NCBI GenBank assembly: GCA_033398695.1
Contig: CM065817.1
Location: forward strand, 68,746,001-68,810,000
Direction of reading: 5' to 3'
Length of the DNA: 64,000 nt
Source of the DNA: Orobanche coerulescens
Lineage: Eukaryota; Streptophyta; Magnoliopsida; Lamiales; Orobanchaceae
In this document: piece by piece, positions 1 through 11,432 of the stretch
Position numbering within the stretch: the first letter of the stretch is position 1
Layout: every line of letters starts with the position of its first letter
Notes under the pieces: generated by a model
Told to the model about the DNA's origin: nothing
The model's input: the letters and a program-made list of their open reading frames with translations, nothing else
The model's database searches: none
Translations under genes and position numbers: made by a program

Positions 1-2
1 TA

Positions 3-3000
3 GACCATGATGCTGATTGGACAAAGTTTAAATTGATGATGGAAGCTCAGTACTGCCCTCATCCTGTGAGGGAATCCAAGGTTCGAGAGTTTTTCTCTGC
101 TCAGCCTTCAGATGTGCCAGTATCTCAGGCAATTAAGATGTTTAACCAACAGCTGGCATTTGTTCGACATCTAGTCAGGACATATGCTGAAATGATGATC
201 CATTTTGATATGAGAATGAAACCAGAAATCCAGAGGTACATGTCTGGTTTTGAATGTACCACTCTCCGCCAATACCAGGATAAGGCATTGGCATATGAGA
301 TCAAGGAAGCAGCAATGGAGAAGTTTATGGAATCCAAGAAGCAGAAAGTCTCTGGTACTTTTACAGAGCATAAGAACAGCGGGCCCCTCAAGGCCCAGTC
401 ACCCTTTCATTATTTCACGAAACCTCCGCACCCATCTAGGAGCGTAAAGAACTTCGGAGCAGCATCAACCATGATAGATGTCACCAGGAAATGCTTTAAC
501 TGTGCCCAGATAGGGCACTATCGACGGAATTGCCCCTTACCTGCCGTGACTTGTTTTGATTGTGGACGGGAGGGACATCGTACGGTGTTCTGTGAAGAGG
601 CTGCAAAGTCTTTTAGAGCCTGTACACAGCAGCCAGTTCAGAAGGAAGCTAGTATCCAACAGGCGCAGCAAAGTGTACAGATGCCTCAGAATTTTGGCCG
701 CGGACGAGGCAGAGGACAGTGGTACCGAAAGGGTACATCGAGTGCCGGATCTGTTCCCCCATGTCTGTACGAGATGAGGAGAATAGACGATCAGGATGCT
801 GCTGTCGCATCAGGTACCGTTCAGATCCTTTCCCAGCCAGTTAGCGTTTTATTCGATACAGGAGCTACGCATTCATTTATATCCTTATCTTGTGTAAAAC
901 GTTTGAATGTTTCTGGTTTTCATAAATGTGAACCTTATGTTGTTGGTTTACCGAGTGGAGAGAAGATTGTTGGAAACTTAGAAACTAGAGATTTCCCTGT
1001 ATCACTTGGAGGCAAAGAGTGGCTCTCAAATCTGATTGTGATAGAAATGCAAGGATACGACCTGATACTCGGAGACGATTGGCTTAATCGATATGGAGCT
1101 ATTGTAAACTACCGAAGGAGGAATATCTCGCTGATCGCTAACGATGGTTCCGAAATATTGTTTGAAGGATGGAAACCAGGAAGCTCAGGAAAGTTGATCA
1201 AAGCAATGAAAGCTGTCAAATTGTTGAAACAGGGCTGTACCAGATACTGGTGCTATGCAATGAAGAAAGAAGACGAAATTGTGGAACTTTCATCCATTCA
1301 TGTTGTTAACGAATTTCCAGATGTATTTCCTGATGAGTTACCTGAACTACCTCCACGACGGGATGTAGAATTCACCATTGAGTTGGGACCCGGAGCTACC
1401 CCAATTTCTAAGGCGCCGTATCGTATGGCACCTACTGAGATGTATGAACTGAAAAAGCAGCTGGAGGAGTTACTGGACAAAGGCTATATCCAGCCAAGCG
1501 TTTCGCCCTGGGGAGTGCCAGTTATTTTTGTTCGGAAGAAGGATGGATCGCTTCGACTGTGTATTGACTATCGAGAGCTGAACAAAATGACGATTAAGAA
1601 CAAATATTCGTTGCCACGGATTGATGATTTGTTTGACTAGTTACAAGTAGCAACGGTATTTTCTAAAATCGATTTGAGATCAGGATATAATCAGCTGAGG
1701 ATTAAGGAATCTGATGTTCTGAAGTCAGCATTCAGAACTCGCTACGGACACTATAAGTTTGTAGTGATGCCGTTTGGTCTCACTAACGCACCTGCTGTAT
1801 TCATGCAATTGATGAACCGAGTGTTCATCAAATATTTGGATAAATTTGTGGTCGTGTTCATTGATGACATTCTGGTGTATTCTAAGAGTCCGGAAGAGCA
1901 TGCACAACATTTACGGACTGTGTTAGACCTGTTAAAAAATGAACAATTGTACGCCAAACTTTCTAAGTGTGAATTCTGGCTAAAGGAAGTAATGTTCCTC
2001 GGCCATGTGGTATCAGCTGAAGGAGTCCGAGTAGATCCTCAAAATATCGAAGCAATTATGGATTGGAAACCTCCAAAGAACGTAAAAGAAGTACGAAGTT
2101 TCTTAGGACTTGCTGGATATTATCGTCGATTCGTGGAAGGGTTTTCTAAAATTTTCCGCCCACTTACTCGACTCCTGCAGAAAACTCAAAAGTTTAAGTA
2201 GAACGAATTGTGCCAGAATAGCTTTGATGAATTGAATAAGAGATTGACGACATCACCGATTTTAACACTTCCACAGGGGACTGGAGGATTCATAGTTTAC
2301 AGTGATGCTTTAAACCAAGGACTCGGATGCGTATTGATGCAGAATGATAAGGTGATCGCTTATGCATCACGACAGCTGAAACCTTACGAAGTGAATTACC
2401 CAACACATGATTTGGAGCTAGCAACAGTAGTTTTTGCTTTGAAAATCTGGAGAAATTACCTGTACGGGACTCACTGTCAGATCTTTACGGATCACAAGAG
2501 TCTAAAATACATCTTCAGTCAGAAAGAGTTGAACATGCGGCAGAGAAGATGGTTAGAGCTGATTAAGGACTACGACTTGGAAATTTTGTATCATCCAGGC
2601 AAAGCGAATGTAGTAGCAGATGCACTTAGCCGCAAGCCTATTTCTATCCAGATGCTGGAGACTCTGACCTCCCAGCTCAGCATTCAACGAGAGATGATTA
2701 GAGAAGGAATTGAAGTTTGGTTACAAAAAGTCCAAGGACAACTGTGCGTGATGGAATTAACTTCATCATTAACCGAAGAAATCAAATCTAGACAGGCAGA
2801 TGATCCTCTGATGATTCAGTTACGTGATGAAGTGATCAAGGGAAAGGCCCCCGGATTCGTAATTCATGATGATGGAGTTTTGAGATTTCAGAGCCGACTC
2901 TGCGTTCCCGATGTCGATGTTCTGAAACAGACAATTATGAAGGAAGCTCACAGTTTGCCCTATTCTATCCACCCAGGCACCAGTAAGATGTACAAGGACT

Positions 3001-3572
3001 TGGAGCAGAATTTCTGGTGGGGCAACATGAAGAAAGATGTAGTGGACTATGTTTCGAAATGCTTGACTTGTCAGCAGGTTAAGATCGAGCATCAATGACC
3101 TGCCAGAATGTTGAAGCCACTCCCGATTCCTGAATGGAAGTGGGAGGACATATCGATGAACTTTATCACTAGTATGCCGAGAACTAAGACAGGAATGAAC
3201 ATGATTTGGGTGATAGTTGATCGTTTAACCAAGTCAGCTCATTTCCCAGGCATTAAGGACATGTGGGGACCAGAGAGGTTGGCACGAGTATTCATTTCAG
3301 AGATAGTTCGACTGCATGGTACGCCGAAGTCCATTATTTTTGATCGAGACGGCCGTTTTGTGTCTCACTTTTGGAGAGCAGTTCATAAGGCCTTGGGGAC
3401 CGAATTGAACTTCAGCACAGCTTATCACCCGCAGACTGATAGACAATCCGAGAGGACCATTCAAACGGTGGAAGACATGCTAAGGGCCTGTGCCTTAGAT
3501 TGGTCAAACGATTGGGAAATTCATCTACCATTGATTGAATTGACCTACAATATGTTGTGGTACTTGTACTAG
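3..3572 (+). pseudogene. gypsy A gag-pol polyprotein, three in-frame nonsense codons
   Basis: The frame is open from the first bases, so the true start lies left of the window. Visible in order: gag; two CCHC zinc knuckles ([14 protein letters not shown] at 491-532, [14 protein letters not shown] at 551-592); protease with DTG at 855-863; RT with CIDYRELN and the FIDD active site at 1862-1867; RNase H with ADALSR near 2617; integrase with an HHCC finger (about 2949-3075) and a core up to 3550. One frame runs throughout, broken only by TAG 1638-1640, TAG 2199-2201 and TGA 3096-3098; each fits a single C-to-T or G-to-A change. The first integrase catalytic Asp appears as Asn (ISMNF, codon 3159-3161), so this integrase would be dead even without the stops. 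Translation then runs into unrelated LTR sequence. Confidence 0.93.
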
Positions 3573-3946
3573 CATCGTTGTGCTAACCCCTTCGGGGGTG
3601 AACATTTGTTTATGTTCAGGATCCAGGAGAGCGGGAAAACAACCACTGGAGCTGCATGATGATGAGGGTGCAGAGTGATGTTCCGGTCGGGTTTATTATC
3701 TGTTGTTGGTTATTTAATAAGTACTCGAGTGCGTCGTAATTTGTGATGTTTGGATTTTAGTGATGTATTAATATTCTCCATTTGGGCATTTGTACTTTCG
3801 GTATTGAACCATAATTGTCGTATTTTATTGCAAGAATTTTCACAAGTTGGTATCTGTCATTGTCGTTTCATTTATTCAGCCTTATAAATTCTTATGTAAA
3901 GGATTTACGGCGCTGTAATATTCCTGAATATATTGGGGGTGTTACA
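3573..3946 (+). repeat. 3' LTR remnant (R/U5) of gypsy A
   Basis: The motif CTAACCCCTTCGGGGG near 3582 recurs in related form in the gypsy C LTR (CCCCAAAAGGGGTTAGC at about 20140, opposite strand) and in the gypsy D LTR (GACCCCGTTGGGGG near 60412). The segment ends in GCTGTAATATTCCTG then GGGGGTGTTACA, the same end as the other two LTRs. The left boundary is approximate and marks a deletion joining integrase to U5. Confidence 0.75.
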
Positions 3947-5610
3947 AAATCAACTCAACAGGAGGAACAAACCATGAAGAAGATATACCCAAATAGATCA
4001 GAGATCATCCCATCCATCAAATCATTGGAAACTTAACTGATGGAGTCAAGACCAGGCAATCTACAGAACCTGCAGGAATGGCAATGTTCTCTTGTTTCAT
4101 GTCTCAGATGTAACCTAAAACAACTGAACATGATTTGGATGATTACTCATGGATAAATGCAATGCAAGAGGAGCTGAACGAGATGGAGAGAAACAATGTC
4201 TGGGAACTAACAGACAGACCAGATCACAAGAAAGTAATTGGTACCAAATGGGTGTACAAGAACAAGTGTGATGAAGATGGAGCTGTTGTTAGGAATAAAG
4301 CCAGACTAGTTGCTAAAAGATATGCACAATGTGAAGGAATATATTTTGATGAAACATATGCACCTGCTACAAGACTTTAAGCTATCAGACTATTCCTTGC
4401 ATATGCAGCATTCAAAGATTTTGAAGTCTACCAGATGGATGTGAAAAGTGCTTTTCTCAATGGAATCCTAGAAGAAGAAGTCTATGTGGAGCAACCCCCC
4501 AAATTTGTCAAAGAAGACAAAGTATACAATCTTCTAAAAGCTCTATATGGACTCAAGAAGGCACCAAGAGCATGGTATGAAACACTATCTGTGTTTCTGG
4601 AGAAGAATGGTTTCAGGAAAGGAAAGGTGGACAAGACCCTATTCAGAGTAGAACATGAAGACCACATATTATTAGTTCAAATGTATCTGGATGACATCAT
4701 ATTTGTCTCAACCCACCCGGATCTATGTGAGAAGTTCTCAAATCTCATGCAAGGAGAATTTGAGATGAGTATGATGGGCAAACTAAACTTCTTTCTTGGT
4801 TTGCAAGTCAAGCAGATGAACAATGGAATATTCATCAATCAAGCTAATTACACAAAAGATCCAATCAAGATTGGATTAGACTCAGCCAAAACACTAAGAA
4901 CTCCAATGAGCACAAGCTTACACCTAGATGCAGATGAAGGAGGCATATCAGTGGATCCAACCCACTACAGAGGACTTATTGGATCACTCCTTTACCTAAC
5001 TGTAAGCAGACCAGATATATCATATGTTGTAGGAGTATGTGCAAGATTTAAATCCAATCCAAAGCAGTCTCACCAGGAAGAAGCTAAGAGGATTATCAGA
5101 TACCTTAAGTCTACAATCAATGTTGGATTATAGTACCCCAAGGACAACAACTTTGAGTTATCAGGCTACTCAGATGCAGACTTTGCAGGATGTAAGATTG
5201 ACAGGAAAAGCACCAGTGGAACGTGCCAATTCCTTGGAACCAAACTGATATCATGGTTCAGCAAGAAGTAGGTATCCAACTCAATTTCCACAACTGAGTC
5301 AGAGTACCTAGCTGCAGGCAGTTGTTGTGCACAAATCCTATGGATCAGACAACAGCTAAAAGACTACAACATCACTGTAAATGAAGTTCCAATATGGTGT
5401 GACAGCAATAGTGCAATTGCAATAACAAACAATCTAGTATTGAACTCAAGAACAAATCACATAGATGTTAAACATCAGTTCATCAGAGACCATGTGCTTA
5501 AAAGGGAGTAAGAGTAGAAAGAGTCGGCACAGAGTACCAAATTGCTGACATATTCACAAAACATTTACCAGAAGAAAGGTTTCTGGAACTAACCAGGGAA
5601 CTTGGCCTAC
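3947..5610 (+). pseudogene. copia A pol fragment (linker, RT, RNase H)
   Basis: In the frame containing 4021 and 4135 the translation runs IIGNLTDGVKTR, then WINAMQEELNEMERNNVW (copia RT entry), [23 protein letters not shown] and the YLDD-type active site (MYLDDIIF near 4685). SRPDISY follows, then RNase H with SGYSDADFAG, TESEYLAAG and CDSNSAIAI. In-frame stops fall at 4111-4113, 4378-4380, 5131-5133 and near 5268, with frameshifts after about 5505. The gag, protease and integrase core are absent. The RT is close to that of copia B. It is non-functional. Confidence 0.9.
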
Positions 5611-5627
5611 TAGATTGGGAATCTAGT

Positions 5628-5850
5628 ACGGACGAGAAAGCTACCTGATGTGGGGTCCAGACGGCAAGAAAGCTACCTGATGTAGGGACCAGCGATGAAA
5701 AGCTACCTGATGCAGAAAGCTACCCGATGCAGAAAGCTAATTGATGCAGAAAACTACCTGATGCAGACGAGATGAAGAAATCTAGCTGATATCACGCTCA
5801 GGTGACATATCTCACATGATGCAGAAGACGAAGGAAAGCTAGCCGATCAG
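5628..5850 (+). repeat. Minisatellite of ~20-bp units, AAAGCTACCTGATGCAG-like
   Basis: Right after RNase H the unit GAAAGCTACCTGATG plus a few variable bases is repeated about seven times with decreasing fidelity (5638, 5672, 5698, 5717, 5736, 5752), grading into diverged copies near 5830. Repeat spacing is 19-30 bp. It lies between pol and the 3' ORF. Copia B does not carry this repeat at the same position. Confidence 0.8.
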
Positions 5851-5997
5851 AATAGATAAGGAATCACAGCAGCATCAGAAGTCAAACGGTCAACCAACTA
5901 AGTTTCCAATTCTTAGACCGACTTAATTATTATATTATTTATTTACACGTAGATAATCCCACTACCTCCACAACGTCCAATCAACTTCAACCGTCAT

Positions 5998-6080
5998 TCC
6001 TTAAATTATCAAAAATCGTACCGTCGCTTGATTATTTTATTATTAAAATTCAAAGTGTCTTTTCAACTGGGTATTTAAGG
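5998..6080 (+). promoter_or_regulatory. Putative internal promoter of the copia A 3' ORF (TATTTAAG)
   Basis: TATTTAAG at 6072-6079 lies about 107 bp upstream of the ATG at 6186, in a stretch without long ORFs. Upstream are CCTTAAAT (about 5999) and ACCGT motifs. The same pair occurs in copia B before its own TATA and ATG. The spacing resembles a plant core promoter. Use of this promoter is inferred. Confidence 0.4.
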
Positions 6081-6185
6081 CGGTCATAAACTTTACCGTC
6101 TTCAAGCTTTTAGAACCCTAATTTTCAAAAAGAAGAAAAACTCTTTGGATATACACTACACTCAATCGAAAATATATTTGCAGAC

Positions 6186-9114
6186 ATGGAATCTTACTTC
6201 GAAGGTGCCAATTTCAAGCGGGTGAAAGATCAGATCATTTTCATCATTGTTGAAGACTTTGAAGGGTTACTAGCAACAAACAACTCGGGGGAAATGGCAT
6301 ACGTAATCCGAATGATGAAGAAAAACAGCATCTACCATTTCTGGACATTTCCCCGAAGTATCTTTTCAAGGAGGCTGTAATATGTTTTTACAAGGAGGCT
6401 CAAGTCACCGAGCACTGCATTTCAAGCTTGATTCTTGGAGAAGAAGTCAACATCACCCCTCAAACCATCCCCGATGCCTTCCAGATGGAAAACCGAGCCA
6501 TCACCATCGAAGCCCTAAAGCAATGCCCAATCGAGACTTGGTATGAGATCAAGCTGACCAAGGAGTCGTCTAAAGTCAAACTCACAGCAAATAAATATGA
6601 CCTTAGAAAGGAATACAAGTATGTCCTGGACATAAACAAAAAAATTGTAATGGGCATGGCAGGGAGCTACGATCAACTATCCTCTATCAAGTACGTCGTG
6701 ATGGGATCCCTCATTCATCAGAAGAAGACAAACTGGCCTGACTACATATATAGGCAGTTAGTCCGAGAGGTGAACAAAGTCAGCTGGGATGAAGAAGAGA
6801 AGAAATTCAGACATAAGCTGGCTTATGGAACTCAAATAAGTTGGATTCTAGAGTTCCTGGGAAAAGCAAGGGGAATGGCAGAACTCTTTCACCTTAGCAA
6901 GAAGCTTGGTCATTTAGACCATGAAACCATGCAGCACATCGGGGACAAGAAGGTAAAGGCAGCTGAAATGATCAAAGAATGACTTCTGGAACGTTTGAGT
7001 ACAGAGGACCCGCAGACACTGAATCAGAGAAGTCAGATGCAGCTGCAGTTGAGACCTCTCAAAAGTCATCTGCAGTTGAGAAGCTGCCTGCAGATGACTC
7101 CGCAAATGACAACACCCCCTATCCAATTGTTCAAGAGGAAGTCACCTGCAACAGAGGAAGCCGGCCATATCTCATCATCTCTAGATAGGTACCTCAAAAG
7201 GCAGAGAGGCTTGGTTACCCATCTGAAGATGAAGAAGAAGTGCAGCCTGTTAGATCACCTGCACCAGTCGAAAATTCATCAGCTCAGATGCAGATCATAA
7301 TATCACCTGCACCTGCTCCTGCTGAAGAATAGCCAGATCAGACAGAGCTGATGGCTGAAAGAATTCCACTCCTGACTCTTCCTATCATGACAGAGGACGA
7401 AGAAGCATGGGAGACAATTGAAGTACCTGCTGCAGACTACTCATTCATTCTCAGGGAAAACAACTATCTGAACCTGACCACAGCTCAACTGCAGATGGTA
7501 AGGAAAGAAGTTCTACATTACTCTTTTATAAATATATATGCAGAATGGAAAGAACTGAAATTGCTCAACTTTTCCCAACTAAAACGATTTAGGGAGAGAA
7601 GTACTTGGGAGCACCCCATTGCTATTGAACAGCTGATTTTGTATTTTTGTCATGAAACAAATATGGGAAAGATACTGGAGGAAAACTGGTTCATATCTAA
7701 CTTTAAATACAACATGGACCAATTCATCCTCCAGGTCATGAAAGATGTTTTTCAAGTGGAAATTTTTGCTGAGGAGGATGAAGTAAGGAGAGAAGGAGAA
7801 AGAGAAGAAAATAAAATTATCATTGCTGAAGAAGTTAAAAGGAAAAATAGACTGAAGAAGTTGAAAAGAAGGATGAGGATGAGGAGGAAGAAAAAGAAAA
7901 AGAAAAGTCTGAAGAACAAAAGGAGACAGAAGAAGATAAAGAGAAAAAGGAAGAAGAAAGAAGAGATGAAGATCAGGACTAACAAGAACCTGATCATGCC
8001 CCGGAAGCTGGAGCAGATAATTAGGGGGAATAGCCTGAGCAAAACCCCCCAGGAGCAAAAAGTCATCTGCAGAGCAGAAGTCCTCTGCAGAGAAGAAACA
8101 ACCATCTGCAGAGAGAAAGTCTCCTGTAGAAAAGGAACCATCAGATGGCAAATCAGGGACACCTGAGAAGACCCCATCTGATAAGGCGCCTGCTGATAGA
8201 TAGGTATTGTCTGAGAAATCCATTGCTCAGAGACCAACTGAGGATTCAGGAGAAAATGTTGTTCGTGCGGAGCCGCCGGTGTATCAGCTACCTCCTAATC
8301 TGACTGAGCTGATCAGAGGCATTGTTGAAGAGATAGTTGCCAAGCTTATGGCAACTGAAGTCAAACCCGACCTGTTGTCCCTTAATGAAAAAATAGACTC
8401 CTTGCTGAAAAAGAAAGAACCTTCCCCACCACCAACTAACTCCAGAATACCCCTGGGCATGTCTGATTTTATGGCCTCGGTGGAGCAGCAGCTAGCTACC
8501 ATTATTGATGCTGGCAAAAAGGGGGAAGAGAGAGGAAATAGGGAAGAGGGAAGCGTAGAACATATCATGCAGGGGGAAGTCAGTGAAGAGGAAGTCATAG
8601 AGCAAGTAAGAACAAAGGAAAGGCAAGACCCTCTTCTGATTCAGGCTGGAACGTTTCACCTCAAGAGAAAAGAATTAGCTGCATCATCAGATGTCCAACC
8701 TCCAGGCAAGATCCGGAGGAGAGATTCCTATGGGAGGGAAAGGAGCCTTGCTTTGTTGAGGAATTCTTACCTGCTGAGGCAGCTCCAATGTGGGAAGGAG
8801 CAAGGAAGAAATTTATAGAGAAATATTATCTATGGGAGTTGCTTCAATACAAAGATTGCTCCCCACAACAAACGTTCATCAATTTCATGTCTGATACTTG
8901 GCCAAAACTCCGGGCAGTTCTGAAGAAATATGCAAAGAAATTCGATACCTATCCCATGATTTCCAGTTTCAGACCTGAAGAAGTGCCCACTCTTATGAAC
9001 AATGAATTGGATGAACTGACCCTTCATACAGAAATCAAGAAACTGTGTGCTGAGAACAACTTTACATCTGCCGAGGAGCAAGAATTTGCCTATGGTAGTC
9101 AAGAGGAAATATAG
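6186..9114 (+). pseudogene. copia A 3' ORF (pol-distal protein), decayed
   Basis: The reading starts at ATG 6186 and continues through several frames to a TAG at 9112-9114. The N-terminal domain (about 6186-6982, with a frameshift near 6350-6430) aligns by eye to codons 30-240 of the copia B 3' ORF, for example TNWPDYIYRQLVREV against VNWCQIILKRLQEEV. The middle (7351-8166) has a second helical segment, then an extreme Lys/Glu-rich tract near 7780-7960. The end (8207-9114) holds a likely coiled-coil segment (LTELIRGIVEEIV...) and a last helical block. Function is unknown. It occupies the env-like position of some plant copia elements, but I see no signal peptide or convincing membrane segment, so I do not call it an envelope protein. 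Its frames are broken by frameshifts and stops near 6380, 6980, 7190, 8166 and 8818. Confidence 0.7.
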
Positions 9115-9187
9115 GTTAGCCCCTATCTCCAGGAGGCCAATTGGTGGAAAACCCTTAAGGTCTCTCCCTCCATCCAAGTTGAAGATC

Positions 9188-9379
9188 ACAAGAGGAAGAG
9201 AAAGATAGATTAAATCTTCTGTAATTTTTAACTGTAATTTTACTTTGTAATTTAGTTGTAAATTTTGCAATACTTGTAATTTACTTACCTGTATTTCTTC
9301 ATTCATCTTTACTATAATATAACAATAAAATTTATAACAGTCATTTGAATGACAACCACTAGTTGTCTCAAAAGAGGAC
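9188..9379 (+). terminator. PPT-like tract and plant-type poly(A) region at the end of copia A
   Basis: A purine run (AAGAGGAAGAGAAAGATAGA, about 9190-9209) is followed by at least five TGTAATTT-like repeats (9221-9295) and AATAAA at 9324-9329. TGTA-rich far-upstream elements plus AATAAA are the usual plant poly(A) arrangement. It may be the start of the copia A 3' LTR, truncated at 9379 by the Athila insertion. Confidence 0.5.
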
Positions 9380-10244
9380 TGTTGCGATAATTCTTGAACG
9401 CAAGTGTACGTTATCGTATACAAGTAATAAAGTGATGAGTGAGTATCGTTCCCACGAGAACTGGATCACTAACTACCGATTTTTATGTATTCTAGTTTTA
9501 TTCGAACAATCGAATTTTGGGTTTGCAATTAATTACTAAAAGAAATTAATAAAATACTAGACAGTAAAAATGATCGCTTGAAGAAAGAGAATCAAATGAT
9601 AAATAAGTCTAGGATTCTGAATCCACCTAGGTTTATCCGAATTTACTCTCGATTATCTGAAGTTAATGATTTTCCCAATTTATTGAAGGCGAAGATTTAT
9701 AATATACTCTACCGCCTCTCCCGAGGTCAATAGATTTTTCTAAAGGTGAATTAATTCGTCAATAGACAAAAAGCATAAAATCTCCAAAAGGCCACGTAGT
9801 TTCTATGAGTATATTCCTATCTCACAGAATAAAACGGTCCTCAACAATAGTTCCTCACCAACTCTCCTCTCCGGATTCGAATTGAATGATTAAAACAATA
9901 CAACTATTGTCCAGATAATTGAAAGCATTAAACACGATTGGGAAAACTCAACAAAAAGGGAATTTAAATAGATAATCTCAAGCAAATCCGTCAAAACGTA
10001 GGTTTCGTCAAAATCCTAGATTAGGGTTTTAGCCTGACATGCTAATTAATGAAAATACAGAATAAATGAATAAAAGCATAAAAATCAAACGCAGATGAAG
10101 CTCGGATTCCTCCGTTCTTCTGGCTTCCGCCCTCTGCTCTTGAAGTCTTCTGCTTATCTTCCTCTTCTGCCGTTTCCTCCAAGATTCTCCGATTCCAAGA
10201 TTTGATCAAAAGATCCAATGATCATTAATTAGGGTCTTAAACCC

Positions 10245-10254
10245 TTATTTATAG
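10245..10254 (-). promoter_or_regulatory. LTR TATA box of the Athila-like element
   Basis: The minus strand reads GCTATAAATAAGG. It lies ~95 bp downstream (element orientation) of the nearest palindrome of the 10350-10506 array, which makes the array part of U3. Confidence 0.55.
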
Positions 10255-10349
10255 CTCTGCACAGTCTCCAAATCGCGTCCGTGTGAGTAGGTCGAGAACT
10301 GGCTTCAAAACGGCCCAAATCCACGCGGAGCATACCAAAACCGCTAAGT

Positions 10350-10506
10350 GTGCCGCGGCACATGGCCTTCAGCTGGACGCCTGGGCGCCTTTTAATTCAT
10401 CTGTGCCGCGGCTCACCTGGACTGTGCCGCGGCACAAAGTACAGTCTACTTTGTGCCCGCTGGTTGTCTTCCTGTGCAGCGGCCCACTTGCCTTGTGCCG
10501 CGGCTC
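10350..10506. repeat. Array of GTGCCGCGGCAC palindromes in the Athila LTR U3
   Basis: Perfect 12-bp palindromes at 10350-10361 and 10424-10435. Near copies at 10403-10414 (GTGCCGCGGCTC), 10474-10485 (GTGCAGCGGCCC) and 10495-10506 (GTGCCGCGGCTC). The spacers differ in sequence and length (9-40 bp), though AAAGTACAGT follows one copy as it does in the second array at 12575-12863. Confidence 0.9.
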
Positions 10507-11252
10507 ACGGCCAAAATTCGCCGTTTTCACCCGTTTCACCTCGTTTTAGCTTCCTGACTCCAATCTCCTGACAAACATACAAAATTAAGGCATTAAAAGC
10601 TTATTTAAGCAAATCTACTCTCCAAAATAATACAAAATAATGATAAATAAGCGTATAAAAATACGCCTAACAAATACCCCCAAACTTAAGCCTTTGCTTG
10701 TCCTCAAGCAGAAAGAATTAATTTCAACAAAAGAGTGTCGTGAATAATCGTGCAACTCATAGTGCTCAACCTAATCAATACTATCCTGAAATTCTCTCTG
10801 AAAAATACGAGTATCGTAATGGCGAGCTACACTCAGAACACTGATTCTACAAAGTAACCAAGTTCAGTCCTAATTACTCGTTCATGAAGAAAATCCAGCT
10901 CAAAGATTAACAAATGTGAATCAAATCGACCGTCAATATGAAAGGTTAAAATAAACGAGCTAAAGTCGCCCCGTTCCACAGTCTGATGGCAAAATTTTCA
11001 CGAGTTTCATAAAAATAATCCCCGGACAGTATTCCCTTATATATATATGCTCAAGAAATTGATTCGAGTTGACCACTAGGTTCGGATTTCGGGATGTTTC
11101 ATCGGGATAATCCTAGGGTGGAACTTCCATTCTCATGTATTGGGAAACCGTTTGACGTAAAAGACACTCATGGGGCACATGGATGCTTCTAGTTACTAAG
11201 TTCCCCTCCACAGCGGAGAAACAACTCGAATAGCTAATTCCCGCATGTCCGA

Positions 11253-11432
11253 ATCAAGGTCGCTGTTTTACGCGAGAGTAAAAAACAACGGGTCACGCGA
11301 GTACCCCTGGTTACTAGGCTTCCCGTCTTCGGCACATGTGAAATTTCTAAATCACTAGTCTAATCAGGGTCGTCGTTTTATGTGAGAGTAAACAACGGGT
11401 CACGTGAATACCCCCGGTTACTAGACTTCCCA
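11253..11432. repeat. Imperfect ~70-bp direct repeat in the Athila 3' domain
   Basis: GGTCGCTGTTTTACGCGAG at 11260 recurs as GGTCGTCGTTTTATGTGAG near 11368. Both copies continue with AACGGGTCACG, GGTTACTAG and CTTCCC. The period is about 113 bp and the copies differ mostly by C/T and A/G changes at CpG. No ORF spans it. Confidence 0.75.

Larger units (their letters stand above)
1..3946 (+). mobile_element. Ty3/gypsy element A (chromovirus/Tekay-like), truncated at both ends
   Basis: This is the 3' part of a gypsy element in + orientation. The window opens inside gag. The order gag zinc knuckles, protease, RT, RNase H, integrase is the Ty3/gypsy order. The integrase is cut after its catalytic core, and the sequence jumps to the last ~370 bp of a 3' LTR that ends GGGGGTGTTACA at 3946. 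The same LTR end occurs in gypsy C and gypsy D, so these three belong to one lineage. The integrase C-terminus, chromo-like tail, PPT and U3 are deleted. The right flank AAATC is half of a possible target-site duplication whose partner lies outside the window. Confidence 0.9.
3947..9379 (+). mobile_element. Ty1/copia element A with a pol-distal 3' ORF, 5' truncated
   Basis: Copia order on the + strand: the end of the integrase/RT linker, RT, RNase H, a spacer with a tandem repeat, a long 3' ORF, then a purine-rich tract (about 9188-9207) and a poly(A)-type region. The left side is cut at 3947 by the gypsy A LTR. The right side is interrupted at 9380 by the Athila LTR, which probably removes most of the copia 3' LTR. 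The layout parallels copia B on the opposite strand (51835-58231), including an extra ORF after RNase H. Sirevirus-type copia elements are known to carry an extra ORF in this position; whether this one is of that lineage is inference. Confidence 0.75.
9380..10672 (-). repeat. 3' LTR of the Athila-like element (1293 bp)
   Basis: The + strand runs TGTTGCGATAA ... CGCCTAACA; on the element strand it starts TGTTAGGCG and ends TCGCAACA, with TGTT/AACA termini. A PPT (minus strand AAGTTTGGGGGTATT, + 10673-10687) abuts the 5' end, as expected for a 3' LTR. Inside are an array of GTGCCGCGGCAC palindromes and a TATA box on the element strand. The 5' LTR is not in the window, so the boundaries rest on termini and PPT only. 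Confidence 0.75.

Noticed and set aside
7579..8237. Long minus-strand ORFs rich in Leu/Phe
   Set aside because: Shadows of the Lys/Glu-rich tract of the copia A 3' ORF; poly-purine codons read as Phe/Leu/Ser on the other strand. Not a membrane protein.
6186..9114. Envelope glycoprotein gene of an endogenous retrovirus-like element
   Set aside because: The position fits, but no signal peptide, transmembrane anchor or cleavage site can be seen in either copia 3' ORF.
10283..10571. Two + strand ORFs rich in CAAAH/AAAHL
   Set aside because: They are frames through the GTGCCGCGGCAC array of an LTR; the repeated peptide simply mirrors the palindromes.
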